Positions 43,071 to 52,207 of a stretch of DNA of 64,000 bases are shown in pieces. The notes below the pieces were generated by a model. It was given only the letters and a program-made list of their open reading frames with translations. It was not told the origin of the DNA and searched no databases. The stretch comes from CF-113 sp050695155 (GTDB lineage: Bacteria; Chloroflexota; Ktedonobacteria; Ktedonobacterales; Ktedonobacteraceae). Position numbers and translations under genes: made by a program. The stretch spans positions 1 through 64,000 of the forward strand of contig JBOGTO010000090.1 of the NCBI GenBank assembly GCA_050695155.1, given 5' to 3'. Position 1 is the first letter of the stretch; the number at the start of each line of letters is the position of its first letter.

Positions 43071-44411
43071 ATGAAACGACTACGTCTATGCTTGCTATTT
43101 TTGCTACTCTGCATCTACCTGGCAGCCTGTAGTCCAGGACACCTGGGCAGCAACGAGATAGCTTTTGCGCGTGATGGACACCTCTGGACAGTTGACCCCA
43201 ACGGAGCAAATCTCTTCGAGGTGGTTTCCGATAATGCCCCGGTGATCGGGTATGCATGGTCTCCTGACCATCAAATTTTCGTATTCCGCGAGCTAGATAG
43301 CCACTACGCCAGCACACCCGCCGGGAAACATCTTCAAAGCAATCCTCTTACGGGATTACCTGGAGACCTCCCCGCTTCGCTCAACACTATCAGTATTGAT
43401 GGCGGTATGCCAATTCCTATCATTAGCTCTAGCTCCACTATACAATATAGTAACGCCTGGTGGAATAGCGGCGGGAATCGTCTGCTCTATCGGGGAGAAT
43501 CAACCCACGCAAATGGCTTACTTCCTCTCGCTGTCTCCTGGTATGTTTCACAAGACGATCAGCCCAACGGTATAGCGCGTAAATCGCTACCCTCCACCTA
43601 CTCCACTCCCTCTTTCAACCCCGATTCTACTATGGCTATAGGAAATTCCCGTCAGGGAATGTTTTCAACCACATTGGCAGGCACTGACTTTCATCTATTG
43701 ACGCAGGGGGCTTTGCCCGGCCATCCTCTGCCAGCTTCCTTAGAGCGCATCCTGTGGCAACCGGCTCACTCGCACCCATTACTGCTCTATGCTGTGACTA
43801 CGGCTCTTACTCCACAACCACCTGCTGCTAATCCGGTAACACCCGCCGTGCAGCTTATACTCAATAACGGTGCGGGAGGAATTTCCAGCATCGCCACCTG
43901 CTATTGCACACAATTTGCCTGGTCGCCCGATGGTAATTCCATATTGTACAGCGTCGGCGCGACCTATAGCGTCTATAACGTTGCTACACACAGCGTATTT
44001 TCATTTAGCTGCGAGGATGGCAGTGTGCCTTACTGGTCTCCTGATAGTCGCATGATTATACTGGATGGTCTGCATACCCTGACGCTGATTACTATCGCCA
44101 ATCAGACACGAAAGATTCTCCTGAGTGACAATAGCACAGATGCTGCTGCTCCAGCGCTTCCTGATGCCAACGCGCTCATGCAGCCGGTTCCCAATAGTCT
44201 TTGGGCAGCCGACAGCCAGCATTTTCTCATACTCACGCGGGGTCGCCTGTTCTGGCAGGGTAAGAAACTGACTGTGGGCGATGGTATCTATGCCGTTGCG
44301 TTGGATAATCGCGGGCAGATACATGATGCGCCATCAGTGGTTGACACCGGACATGATTCCCAGCCAGGCTGGAGTTATGAAGACCCCAACACTTCTTTTC
44401 TATTTCTGTAG
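43071..44411 (+). CDS. Secreted lipoprotein with a TolB/WD40-like propeller
   Basis: A signal peptide with lipobox LAAC (lipid cysteine at residue 20) opens the 446-residue protein. Propeller-type blades recur (IAFARDGHLWTVDPNG, YAWSPDHQIFVFRE, FAWSPDGNSILYSVG, PYWSPDSRMIILDG), as in TolB and WD40-like PD40 repeats. It is probably an anchored scaffold on the outer membrane face; the partner is unknown. The signal peptide and the promoter position support the start at 43071 over 43014. It is divergent from the KdpD-like kinase gene 55 bp away. Its last codons abut a truncated epimerase gene on the other strand. Confidence 0.85.
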   Translation: MKRLRLCLLFLLLCIYLAACSPGHLGSNEIAFARDGHLWTVDPNGANLFEVVSDNAPVIGYAWSPDHQIFVFRELDSHYASTPAGKHLQSNPLTGLPGDLPASLNTISIDGGMPIPIISSSSTIQYSNAWWNSGGNRLLYRGESTHANGLLPLAVSWYVSQDDQPNGIARKSLPSTYSTPSFNPDSTMAIGNSRQGMFSTTLAGTDFHLLTQGALPGHPLPASLERILWQPAHSHPLLLYAVTTALTPQPPAANPVTPAVQLILNNGAGGISSIATCYCTQFAWSPDGNSILYSVGATYSVYNVATHSVFSFSCEDGSVPYWSPDSRMIILDGLHTLTLITIANQTRKILLSDNSTDAAAPALPDANALMQPVPNSLWAADSQHFLILTRGRLFWQGKKLTVGDGIYAVALDNRGQIHDAPSVVDTGHDSQPGWSYEDPNTSFLFL

Positions 44412-44472
44412 AAGCGATCTCCACAAGGCAACGCCCCAGGAATCTTGTACCACCAATCACTAAAATACGCAT
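44412..44472 (-). pseudogene. Stub of an NAD-dependent epimerase/dehydratase gene
   Basis: On the minus strand GCAGGAGG, an ATG and 20 codons (MRILVIGGTRFLGRCLVEIA) match the opening NAD-binding strand and glycine loop of the epimerase family. The match ends exactly where the 3' end of the lipoprotein gene begins, so a deletion or insertion has removed the rest. Confidence 0.75.
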
Positions 44473-44570
44473 GAAATATCCTCCTGCATCTTGACAGAAT
44501 CGTGATGAGATGTCAGTATGAATCAGCGAACGAGCATCTTAACTATATACCTGAATATGGAGGAGAGTAA

Positions 44571-44756
44571 ATGGCTAAAGGCAAGGAGAACGCTCAATCA
44601 ACGAGAGAGGATGCATTCAACCAGGAGGAATATAATGACATGGAAACACTGGAGCTTTTAGAATCGCTGCGCGAAGACATGGAAGATCTGGGCGTTACCA
44701 CCCTGGCGGAGATCATTGAGCGCATTGAGGCATTACACAAAAAGCTAGACGGATAA
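44571..44756 (+). CDS. Small acidic helical protein
   Basis: The 61-residue product is strongly acidic and predicted helical (METLELLESLREDMEDLG, then LAEIIERIEALHKKL), suggesting a two-helix coiled coil. No family is recognised. AGGAGAG precedes the ATG. A strong hairpin begins at its stop codon. The tight gene structure and good start support a real gene. Confidence 0.6.
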   Translation: MAKGKENAQSTREDAFNQEEYNDMETLELLESLREDMEDLGVTTLAEIIERIEALHKKLDG

Positions 44757-44814
44757 TATAAGGAGAAGGAAAGAGCCAACAGATAATCCGCTGGCTCTTT
44801 CCTTCTCCTTATAT
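44756..44814. terminator. Bidirectional hairpin terminator, 23-bp perfect stem
   Basis: 44756-44778 and 44792-44814 are exact complements with a 13-nt loop. A short T run follows on the plus strand. It separates the small acidic gene from the converging end of the livF gene. Confidence 0.8.
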
Positions 44815-44815
44815 T

Positions 44816-45589
44816 TTATGCGCCGCCCAGGTAGGCCTGGCGCACGAGGTCGTTGGTCAACAGGTTTGAAGCAGTATCACTCAAGACAACCTGACCTGTT
44901 TGCAGGACATAGCCCCGGTCAGCCAGACTGAGAGCCATCGATGCGTTTTGTTCGACGAGAAAGATCGTCACGCCCTCGTTACGCACACGTTCAATGGTAT
45001 CAAAGACTGTTTGCACCAGAATGGGTGAAAGTCCCATCGATGGCTCATCCATACAAATCATGCGCGGGCGCGACATCAGGGCGCGACCCATCGCCAGCAT
45101 TTGCTGCTCACCGCCAGACATTGTCCCTGCAAACTGCTTTAAGCGCTCTCTGATGCGTGGGAAAATCTCGCAGACATGATCGATATCTTGCTTGATCTCG
45201 GCCTTATTATTGCGGATAAATGCGCCCATCTCCAGATTCTCCAGCACGCTCATACGCGGGAAAATACGACGCGCTTCAGGTACCAGCACTATACCCAGAC
45301 GCACGATATCACCGGGCAATTTGCCATCAATGCGCTTACCCTGGAACTCGATACTCCCCTTGCGCGGATGCACTAAGCCAAAGATGGTTTTCATGGTCGT
45401 GGTTTTACCTGCCGCATTTGCTCCCAGCAGGCAGACAATTTCGCCCTGATTGACCTCGAGCGAGACGTTATGGAGAACCTGGCTGGGTCCATAGAATGTA
45501 TCTATAGCATTTAATTGTAACATCGTTGATTTTTTGGCCTCCGCTACATCCTCGCCATAAGGAGTGGGAGAAATCTCAGCATTTGTCAT
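44816..45589 (-). CDS. livF: Branched-chain amino acid ABC transporter ATPase, LivF type
   Basis: The protein has Walker A GANAAGKTT, signature TMSGGEQQMLAMGRALM and Walker B MICMDEPSMGLSP, in the arrangement of LivF proteins. It energises import of Leu, Ile and Val or related substrates with LivG. The ATG at 45589 follows AGGAGG; a GTG at 45613 lacks a binding site. It is the last gene of the liv operon. The spacer to livG (79 bp) contains the palindrome CCCAGGCT-AG-AGCCTGGG. Confidence 0.93.
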   Translation of the reverse strand: MTNAEISPTPYGEDVAEAKKSTMLQLNAIDTFYGPSQVLHNVSLEVNQGEIVCLLGANAAGKTTTMKTIFGLVHPRKGSIEFQGKRIDGKLPGDIVRLGIVLVPEARRIFPRMSVLENLEMGAFIRNNKAEIKQDIDHVCEIFPRIRERLKQFAGTMSGGEQQMLAMGRALMSRPRMICMDEPSMGLSPILVQTVFDTIERVRNEGVTIFLVEQNASMALSLADRGYVLQTGQVVLSDTASNLLTNDLVRQAYLGGA

Positions 45590-45668
45590 TTCGCGATTAT
45601 CCTCCTGCGCCACCAGCCCCAGGCTCTAGCCTGGGAACAAGAAAGCCCCAAGAACTTCATGGACCCCG

Positions 45669-46508
45669 TCAAATCAGGCCCTCATCAGCAATCGTTTGTT
45701 CTGTCTTTGTAGGTCTGCCAAGATAAGCAGCAATGACCTTCTCATCTCGCCGTACATCCTCGGGCAAGCCTTCTGCTATTTTACGCCCGTAGTCGAGTAC
45801 AGCAATACTATCTGACATGCCCATCGTCACCGCTAGCTTATGCTCGATTAGCAGGATGGTCACGCCCAATTCATCGCGCAAACGACGCACGTACTTCACG
45901 GCATCAAGTGTCTCTGCTTCGTTCATGCCGGCGGTTGGCTCATCTAACAAGAGTAACGAGGGTTTAGCGGCCAGCGCGCGCGCAATTTCGACGCGCCGGC
46001 GATCCGCATAGGAGAGATTAATCACATACTCTTCCTGCCGCTCCACCAACGTAGTACCAAAGAAGCCCAGTAGCTCAATAGCCCGCTTGCGAGCCTCGTT
46101 CTCTTCATGCCTGACACCCGGTGTGCGAAAAATGGAACCCAGCACGCTTGCCTTGAGCTGTGTATGCTCTCCTACCAGCACGTTCTCCAGGACCGTCATA
46201 TTGTTGAAAAGGCGAATATTCTGGAATGTGCGCGTAATGCCGTGCCTGACTATATCGTTTGGCTTCAAATTCACTAACGAACGGCCAGCAAGACGAATAT
46301 CACCCGAAGTTGGTCGATAAATACCGGTAATCAGATTGAAGACTGTCGTTTTTCCGGCACCATTTGGACCAATAACGCTAACGATCTGTTTAGGCCAGAC
46401 CTGGAGATCGACGTTCTGTACTGCCGCAAGGCCACCAAAGTGTTTCGTTACATTACTCAATTCCAGAAGTGGGCTATCAGAACGTCCATTGACTTGTTCA
46501 ATGCTCAT
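45669..46508 (-). CDS. livG: Branched-chain amino acid ABC transporter ATPase, LivG type
   Basis: Walker A is GPNGAGKTTVFNLITG, the signature region is INLSYADRRRVEIARAL (LSYADRR replaces the usual LSGGQ-like form, as is common in LivG) and Walker B is LLLLDEPTAGMNE. The C-terminal extension (VIAAYLGR) is typical for LivG. CGGGAG precedes the ATG. It sits 20 bp after livM and pairs with LivF. Confidence 0.93.
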   Translation of the reverse strand: MSIEQVNGRSDSPLLELSNVTKHFGGLAAVQNVDLQVWPKQIVSVIGPNGAGKTTVFNLITGIYRPTSGDIRLAGRSLVNLKPNDIVRHGITRTFQNIRLFNNMTVLENVLVGEHTQLKASVLGSIFRTPGVRHEENEARKRAIELLGFFGTTLVERQEEYVINLSYADRRRVEIARALAAKPSLLLLDEPTAGMNEAETLDAVKYVRRLRDELGVTILLIEHKLAVTMGMSDSIAVLDYGRKIAEGLPEDVRRDEKVIAAYLGRPTKTEQTIADEGLI

Positions 46509-46528
46509 AGAAAACTCCCGACTTGCTG

Positions 46529-48541
46529 TTACTCAACGCGCACCTCAGCCTCGAATTCAGCCGATCCGGGCGGCACATCCAATGAACCTAATTCTACTTC
46601 TTCATTGTTACCATGTTGCAATTCGCGTCGTCTTCGCGCGCTTGGAATAAGCCCTTCTGGTCGGAAGATCATGATCGCAACAAGAATGATGCCAAAGACC
46701 AGGTTGCGAATATTGCCGAAGGTAAAACCAGGAACAAAATTGGCAATGGCATTGTGAACTGCATAGAGTATGTTGTTCGGATCGGAAGCCAGGCTATCGA
46801 GGTTTGCGAGGATAAACACGTTGATTGCATAGACCGCGATTGCTCCAACGATTACACCGGGGATACTGCCGATGCCCCCAATAACTACCATTGCAAGGTA
46901 GATTACGGAATCGCCGAAGCCAAAGCTATCCGGCGAGACACTACCAAGTTTGGCTGCATGAAAAGCTCCCGCGATACCTGCGAAGAATGCGCCTGCTGCA
47001 AAAGCAAACAGTTTGGTACGAACGAGATTGACACCCGAAGATTCAGCGGCGACTTCATCCTCGCGGATAGCGATCCAGGCACGGCCTAGCCGCGAGTCGC
47101 GCAGGCGAACATTGATAAAGATAGTGATGGCGATCAGCACGAGAATCAGATAGTAGTATGGCGTTGAAGAGGACCAATCGACGCCGGGCAATATTGGCGA
47201 GTAGATACCCACAATTCCATTGATGCCATTCGTATACTTATCGAGTTCTGTAAAGACCACCGGTACGATCTCACCAAAGCCAAGCGTCACAATTGCCAGA
47301 TAGTCGCCGCGTAAGCGCAATGTTGGAGCGCCAAGTATTACTCCGAAGAAAGCCGCAATGAGAGCGGCCCCAAGCAACATGGGCCAGAAAAACCAGGGCC
47401 AAATGTGGGGGTTTACAAGAATACCGGTAAGAAAGCCGAACTGCGTTGAGCCAACCATAGCCCAGGCATAAGAACCAATCGCAAAGAAAGCCACATAGCC
47501 AAGATCGAGTAGTCCCGCGAAACCAACGACGATATTCAGACCGAGCGCCAGGATCACATAGTAGCCCGCATCTCCGTATCCGGCAAGGCGACCATCAGTG
47601 CCGGGGCCGAATAAGAACGAATCAAGTATAGGATAGAAGAGTATAAAGGCCACAAGCAGCGTCAGAAAAAAACGCTGCGCGCCAGTACTCCTGAGAGGTA
47701 AATCGTTGGGTACCAAATCCTTCGCTTCTTCACGAGCGCGGCTAGTAGAAAGTACTTCCAGTTGTTGTCGCCTGCGCGAGCCATTCCTCCTCCCATTCGT
47801 GCCATTTCCGCTAGCATGGTCTCCACCATTGACATTTCCCGTTTGAGGGAGTGTGCGGCGCAGGGCTATTACGCCAGCCAAGCGTCCCAGGAAATAGCCG
47901 GCAATGGGCAGAAGAATCGTGCGAATAATCGCCCAAATCAAGAGTATAGTTGGCAAGGAGCCTGAGAAGAAATAGATGAGGTCAACAACCAATGAAATAA
48001 GCGCGAACGCAAGCCCAAACCAAAATCCGCCCAGGGTGGCCCGGCTCATTAAGATAGAGCGCTGCTCGGTACCAATGGCTTTCAGGCTCGCTAATGGCGG
48101 GGGAGGAGTATAGTGCCGCGCTTTGCGCCAGACGCTGCGCGCGTAGAAGTACGCCAGCCAGACAACAGCAGCCAGCGCAATACCTAATATCAAGCCGAAA
48201 AGGATCACGAGAATGAGCGGGACCAGCGCAAAAACAAGTACTTCGATCCATAACTCAATCATGCCGCGACGCCCGCTATCAGCCGCTACCAGATAGCCAG
48301 CTAGCAGCAGAACGACAATGTAGAAGATAGCAGTGAAAACAGCAGCCGCGGCGAGTGATCCAGTATCAGTTGGAACGCCCCCGCTAGCGGTTGCAGGCGA
48401 TATCACAGCATTTATGATAGACTCGCCGCCCCAGAGGGTAAACACGACTACGGGTACAAGCAGAGCCACCACCCATTTAATCAAAAGCTTGCGCGTATCG
48501 GATGCTGGAAGCAGCATAGTGGAGCTTTTTGATAGGGACAC
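46529..48541 (-). CDS. livM: Branched-chain amino acid ABC transporter permease, LivM type with long membrane extension
   Basis: From about residue 290 on this is a normal LivM permease (ALGLNIVVGFAGLLDLGYVA, then DYLAIVTLGFGEIVPVVFTE and the coupling segment RDSRLGRAWIAIREDEVAAE). The first 285 residues are an extension with about six or seven predicted membrane helices and a basic, Gly/Asn-rich linker (GNGTNGRRNGSRRRQQ). I do not recognise this extension. The total of 670 residues is well above the usual size. Translation starts at a GTG. It lies between livH and livG in the operon. Confidence 0.88.
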   Translation of the reverse strand: MSLSKSSTMLLPASDTRKLLIKWVVALLVPVVVFTLWGGESIINAVISPATASGGVPTDTGSLAAAAVFTAIFYIVVLLLAGYLVAADSGRRGMIELWIEVLVFALVPLILVILFGLILGIALAAVVWLAYFYARSVWRKARHYTPPPPLASLKAIGTEQRSILMSRATLGGFWFGLAFALISLVVDLIYFFSGSLPTILLIWAIIRTILLPIAGYFLGRLAGVIALRRTLPQTGNVNGGDHASGNGTNGRRNGSRRRQQLEVLSTSRAREEAKDLVPNDLPLRSTGAQRFFLTLLVAFILFYPILDSFLFGPGTDGRLAGYGDAGYYVILALGLNIVVGFAGLLDLGYVAFFAIGSYAWAMVGSTQFGFLTGILVNPHIWPWFFWPMLLGAALIAAFFGVILGAPTLRLRGDYLAIVTLGFGEIVPVVFTELDKYTNGINGIVGIYSPILPGVDWSSSTPYYYLILVLIAITIFINVRLRDSRLGRAWIAIREDEVAAESSGVNLVRTKLFAFAAGAFFAGIAGAFHAAKLGSVSPDSFGFGDSVIYLAMVVIGGIGSIPGVIVGAIAVYAINVFILANLDSLASDPNNILYAVHNAIANFVPGFTFGNIRNLVFGIILVAIMIFRPEGLIPSARRRRELQHGNNEEVELGSLDVPPGSAEFEAEVRVE

Positions 48542-48601
48542 AGCAGCATCACCTCACTTCCGGCTTAGTATGTTTATAACATCGAAACATGCTCGCATCC
48601 T

Positions 48602-49540
48602 TTACACTTTTTCAGGAACCTGTTGACCAAGCAGGCCAGAGGGCCGGAAAACCAGGATTAAGATAAGAATAGCAAAAATGATGGCATTTTGCCACGCATC
48701 GCCGCCATGCGGCAATATGGAACTGGGTATGAGAGAAGCTAGCGATGAAATGATGCCGATTACCACACCGCCGAGCATTGCGCCCGCAATATTACCGATA
48801 CCTCCCAGCACTGCTGCGGTAAAGGCAATAAGACCAAGTTGGAAGCCAATATAGAAAATGGAACTGCCGTATTGCAAGCCATAAATGAAACCGGCAGCCC
48901 CGGCAAGCGCTGCGCCTATGAAGAAGGTGAGTCCAATAATGCGATCGACGTTCACGCCCATTAGCGCAGCCGCTTCACGGTCCTGCGCCACCGCGCGCAT
49001 TGCGCGCCCTATACGTGTGCTGTTAACCATCCACTGGAGACCAACCATCAACGAGAGCGCAACGACGAGTACGAGTATATTGACACTGCTAATAGTCACC
49101 GGACCTATATTATAGGTAATCTGAGGGAAAACCTGTGGAAAGGAGACGAAGGAAACACCCTTCCAGAGAGAGCCAAAATTTTCGAGAATCAACGAGACAC
49201 CAATGGCGGAAATCAGTGGGGCGAGCCGGGGAGCATTCCGCAGGGGACGATATGCCACACGTTCAATTACCATTCCGAGTACGGCACAAACCAGCATGGA
49301 AATCAAACAGATAACAACCAATATACCTATAAGCGCGAATCCTGTGGGATGTGACGCGGAAGTAATGCCCAGCAGTCCAAAAATAGTTATCGAAACGAAG
49401 GTACCAATCATAAAAATATCACCGTGCGCGAAGTTAATCAGCTCGATGATACCATAGACCATTGTATATCCCAGGGCAATAAGAGCGTAAATTGTCCCGG
49501 TGGTTAGCCCCACAACAAGTTCTTGCAAGAACAGGGTCAT
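48602..49540 (-). CDS. livH: Branched-chain amino acid ABC transporter permease, LivH type
   Basis: The 312-residue permease has the LivH pattern (LTTGTIYALIALGYTMVYGI, LINFAHGDIFMIGTF, RIGRAMRAVAQDREAAALMG as the ATPase-contact loop). It forms the membrane channel with LivM. GGGGGAGG precedes the ATG. The 191-bp gap to the binding-protein gene upstream holds a partial terminator. Confidence 0.94.
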   Translation of the reverse strand: MTLFLQELVVGLTTGTIYALIALGYTMVYGIIELINFAHGDIFMIGTFVSITIFGLLGITSASHPTGFALIGILVVICLISMLVCAVLGMVIERVAYRPLRNAPRLAPLISAIGVSLILENFGSLWKGVSFVSFPQVFPQITYNIGPVTISSVNILVLVVALSLMVGLQWMVNSTRIGRAMRAVAQDREAAALMGVNVDRIIGLTFFIGAALAGAAGFIYGLQYGSSIFYIGFQLGLIAFTAAVLGGIGNIAGAMLGGVVIGIISSLASLIPSSILPHGGDAWQNAIIFAILILILVFRPSGLLGQQVPEKV

Positions 49541-49625
49541 AGCTTATCGCCTCCCCCTTCCTAAAAAATATTCAAGAAAAATATTCAAGAGATTTGCAAC
49601 ACTACTAGATTAAACAGAAAGCAAG

Positions 49626-49664
49626 GGGGGTAGCCTTACAGCACATACATGCCTGCTATCCCCC
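49626..49664 (-). terminator. Imperfect hairpin between livK-type and livH genes
   Basis: GGGGGTAGC (49626-49634) pairs with GCTATCCCCC (49655-49664) with one bulge. On the minus strand T-rich sequence follows. Partial termination here would make more binding protein than permease, a common arrangement. Confidence 0.45.
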
Positions 49665-49731
49665 ACCTGATCTATGGAGCTAGATGGTACGATTATTCAG
49701 ATCATTTCCACCTGGGCTACACCATCAGGAA

Positions 49732-51087
49732 TTAGCTTCCCACCTTCACCGACGCGACTGGATTCCAACCAGGGGTGCTGAAGGGTACGTTTGGCGGATT
49801 AGGACCAACCTGATAGATCGTGATAACCCGGTTGGTGGTGTCCCCATTCGCATCGAAGGATTGCGCTCCCAGGACTCCAGTAAAGGAAATGTTCTGGATG
49901 GCGTTGATGACCGCCTGCCGGAACGCCTTGGCCCCCGCAGCATCACTTGAGCTGGTGGGAGTGTGAGCACCATTGGCTAGAGCCGTCTTGATCGCCTGAA
50001 TCAGAATATTGGCACAGTCATACCCTGCGGCGCTGTATGCGCCAAGATTGGCAACACCGTAGGTTGAGTCGTATGCGCTGAGGAAGGCCTGTGCATTAGG
50101 CGCTTTAGCCACGTCAGTGGTTGCAACCGTACCAAAGATCGGGCCGCCGCCAGTCGTTCCGATGGTCTTGGAGAAGGTGCTGGTAACCAGGCCGTCACCA
50201 CCACCCATTGGAAGGTTTTGTAATCCCGGAACCTGCTCCATCTGTTGGCGGATCAATATACCGCCGGTAGAGTCAAGGCCACCAAAGTAAATCACATCGG
50301 GCTTTTTCGAAGCAATCTGAGTGAGCAGGGAGACATATGAAGTGGTCGTACTGGGCTCACTACTACGCCCCAGCAGCTTTCCACCATCAGTAGTCCACTC
50401 CTGGCTGAAAGCATCGGCGATACCAACACCGTATGTCGTCGCATCGTCGATGATATACACACTGTGATAACCTTTTGTCTTGTAAAGGTAGTCCGCACCG
50501 GCAGGACCCTGGTGGCTGTCTGTGGTAGCAATACGGAAGTAAGTAACCTTGCCTGTAGGCCGCAAGGTTGGTACCAGGTCGTTGGCGCCAGTACAACCGG
50601 CAGCCGCCCCTTCCTGGGTAAGGCAGGTATTCGTGTTGGCCGGGCTAATCTGGGCCAGAGGAGCGTTGTTGGTAATCGGCATCTCTGACTTCGCAACCGC
50701 GCTGTTAAAAGGGCCAACGATTCCAGCAACCAGCGCATCACCAACCAGAGATCTCACGTTGGCAGCGCCAACAACCGGATCGTTCGTGCCACTGGGGCCA
50801 ACATCATCTTTGGGGTCAAAAACCAGCGTATAGCCAGGGATCGTGTGATTGGCGTTGGCCTGATCTACCGCCAGGTGTGCGCCGTTCTCGGTCGGCTTGC
50901 CACTGCTCTCATCCTTGCCGGATACTGGCAGTTCGGTCGCAATCTTGATGGTAGTGGAACCTGTGGTGGTAGGTGTGTTACCGCCACCAGTGCCAGTAGT
51001 GGAACCTGAACCGCAGGCAGCCAGAATAGCCAGCAACAGAGGAACGCCCATCGATAGGGCAAAGATACGTGACCATCTCTTCTTCAA
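49732..51087 (-). CDS. Branched-chain amino acid binding lipoprotein, LivK type
   Basis: A lipoprotein signal peptide with lipobox LAAC leads into a periplasmic-binding fold type I (IKIATELPVSGKDESSGKPT, VVGAANVRSLVGDALVAGIV, KGYHSVYIIDDATTYGVGIA). It captures the substrate outside the cell and delivers it to the permeases encoded downstream. Translation starts at TTG, nine bases after GGAGG. The gene is first in the liv operon and lies about 225 nt after a perfect consensus promoter. Confidence 0.92.
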   Translation of the reverse strand: MKKRWSRIFALSMGVPLLLAILAACGSGSTTGTGGGNTPTTTGSTTIKIATELPVSGKDESSGKPTENGAHLAVDQANANHTIPGYTLVFDPKDDVGPSGTNDPVVGAANVRSLVGDALVAGIVGPFNSAVAKSEMPITNNAPLAQISPANTNTCLTQEGAAAGCTGANDLVPTLRPTGKVTYFRIATTDSHQGPAGADYLYKTKGYHSVYIIDDATTYGVGIADAFSQEWTTDGGKLLGRSSEPSTTTSYVSLLTQIASKKPDVIYFGGLDSTGGILIRQQMEQVPGLQNLPMGGGDGLVTSTFSKTIGTTGGGPIFGTVATTDVAKAPNAQAFLSAYDSTYGVANLGAYSAAGYDCANILIQAIKTALANGAHTPTSSSDAAGAKAFRQAVINAIQNISFTGVLGAQSFDANGDTTNRVITIYQVGPNPPNVPFSTPGWNPVASVKVGS

Positions 51088-51320
51088 AGTAGTCAGCCTC
51101 CTTCAATTCTACAAAATAAACCACTTTCTTTGAGGGTGAAGCACTCATCTTTGGTTTGAACAAGCAATCTCCCCTCTTACGTTATTACGTTAGAAAGCTC
51201 TTGAATCTCACCATTTTCAGGCTAAAATTGCTCAGGTTAGAATATTTAAATCTCCCTTTTCATTATCTTGTAGATAGAGTAATTGACAATAGCGAAAATA
51301 CACATCAATTGGATGAGTGA

Positions 51321-51349
51321 ATTATACGCACACCCTTTAACAATGTCAA
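51321..51349 (-). promoter_or_regulatory. Perfect consensus promoter of the liv operon
   Basis: On the minus strand TTGACA (51349-51344), a 17-bp spacer and TATAAT (51326-51321) match the sigma-70 consensus at all twelve positions. It lies right after the coaE stop. The predicted leader to the livK-type TTG at 51087 is about 225 nt and contains the repeated word AACGTAATAACGTAA; a leader-based control element is possible. Confidence 0.8.
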
Positions 51350-51361
51350 TAGGTTTGACCT

Positions 51362-51964
51362 TCATGCAGGAAACCGTTTGATGAAGCGTTCAAAGGCCGC
51401 CGCCACCTGCCGTCGCGTCTCCTCCAACAAACCACTATTATCGATCACTTCGTCTACCAGAGACAACCTCGGCTCGACTGGTGGTTGGGCGCGTAACCGC
51501 GCCAGAGCCTCATCACGGCTCAAGTTATTACGGCTCACAAGGCGCTCCAATTCTTGCTCCTCCGAGCATACTATCATCCACTTGCTCTGGCAGAATGCCC
51601 CAGAACCGCCTTCGAGCAACTTGACCGCATCTATGATGGCGATACCAGAGGAGCTGACAGCCGCCAACTCGCGCGCAACGGCTTGCCCAACGGCTGGATG
51701 CACGAGCGATTCGAGACGCCGCATTGCATCCGTATCCCGAAACACGATGTTGCCCAGCGCCTTGCGATCGACGCTGCCATCTGGCGCGAGTACCTGCGGG
51801 CCGAACGCCTGCGCGACCTGCACCGCGATGGGTTGACCGCTCAAATAGAGGCCATGTACCACTGCATCGGCGTCGATATAGCGTTCCGCTCCCATCTCGA
51901 GTAGCATTTTCCCTACCGCAGTTTTGCCGCAGGCGATATTTCCAGTAATACCCAGAATGCGAGG
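51362..51964 (-). CDS. coaE: Dephospho-CoA kinase
   Basis: The last step of CoA synthesis. The P-loop GITGNIACGKTAVGKML opens the protein, followed by DADAVVHGLY, LVHPAVGQ and IIDAVKLLEGG. The motif is slightly unusual (NIACGKT rather than NIGSGKS). I use the ATG at 51964, after AAGGGAAA, because the family starts with the P-loop strand; an upstream frame start at 52015 would add 17 residues. Length is normal. Confidence 0.93.
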   Translation of the reverse strand, partial: PRILGITGNIACGKTAVGKMLLEMGAERYIDADAVVHGLYLSGQPIAVQVAQAFGPQVLAPDGSVDRKALGNIVFRDTDAMRRLESLVHPAVGQAVARELAAVSSSGIAIIDAVKLLEGGSGAFCQSKWMIVCSEEQELERLVSRNNLSRDEALARLRAQPPVEPRLSLVDEVIDNSGLLEETRRQVAAAFERFIKRFPA

Positions 51965-52207
51965 CATAAGCGATTTTCCCTTAGACAAATCAACTTTGTA
52001 AAAGCAGTATAGCATATGCAGGATGTTACGCTGGGACTGAACTTCGCCATATGCCCGGTATCATACTTCGTTCAAGATGTGAGCTAAGCTCTATCCTGCC
52101 TTACCAAAAGTACCTTGAATGCCCCATTTCATTCTTGCTTTGTGTTAAATGCTGTAAAATGTGTGCAGAAGGAACGCTCTTACGCTTATCTATTGAGGAG
52201 ATTGTCT

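Noticed and set aside
52115..52207. N-terminal extension of the caspase-like protein
   Set aside because: The ATG at 52115 has no binding site and the added residues show no family match; the GTG at 52208 follows GAGGAG.
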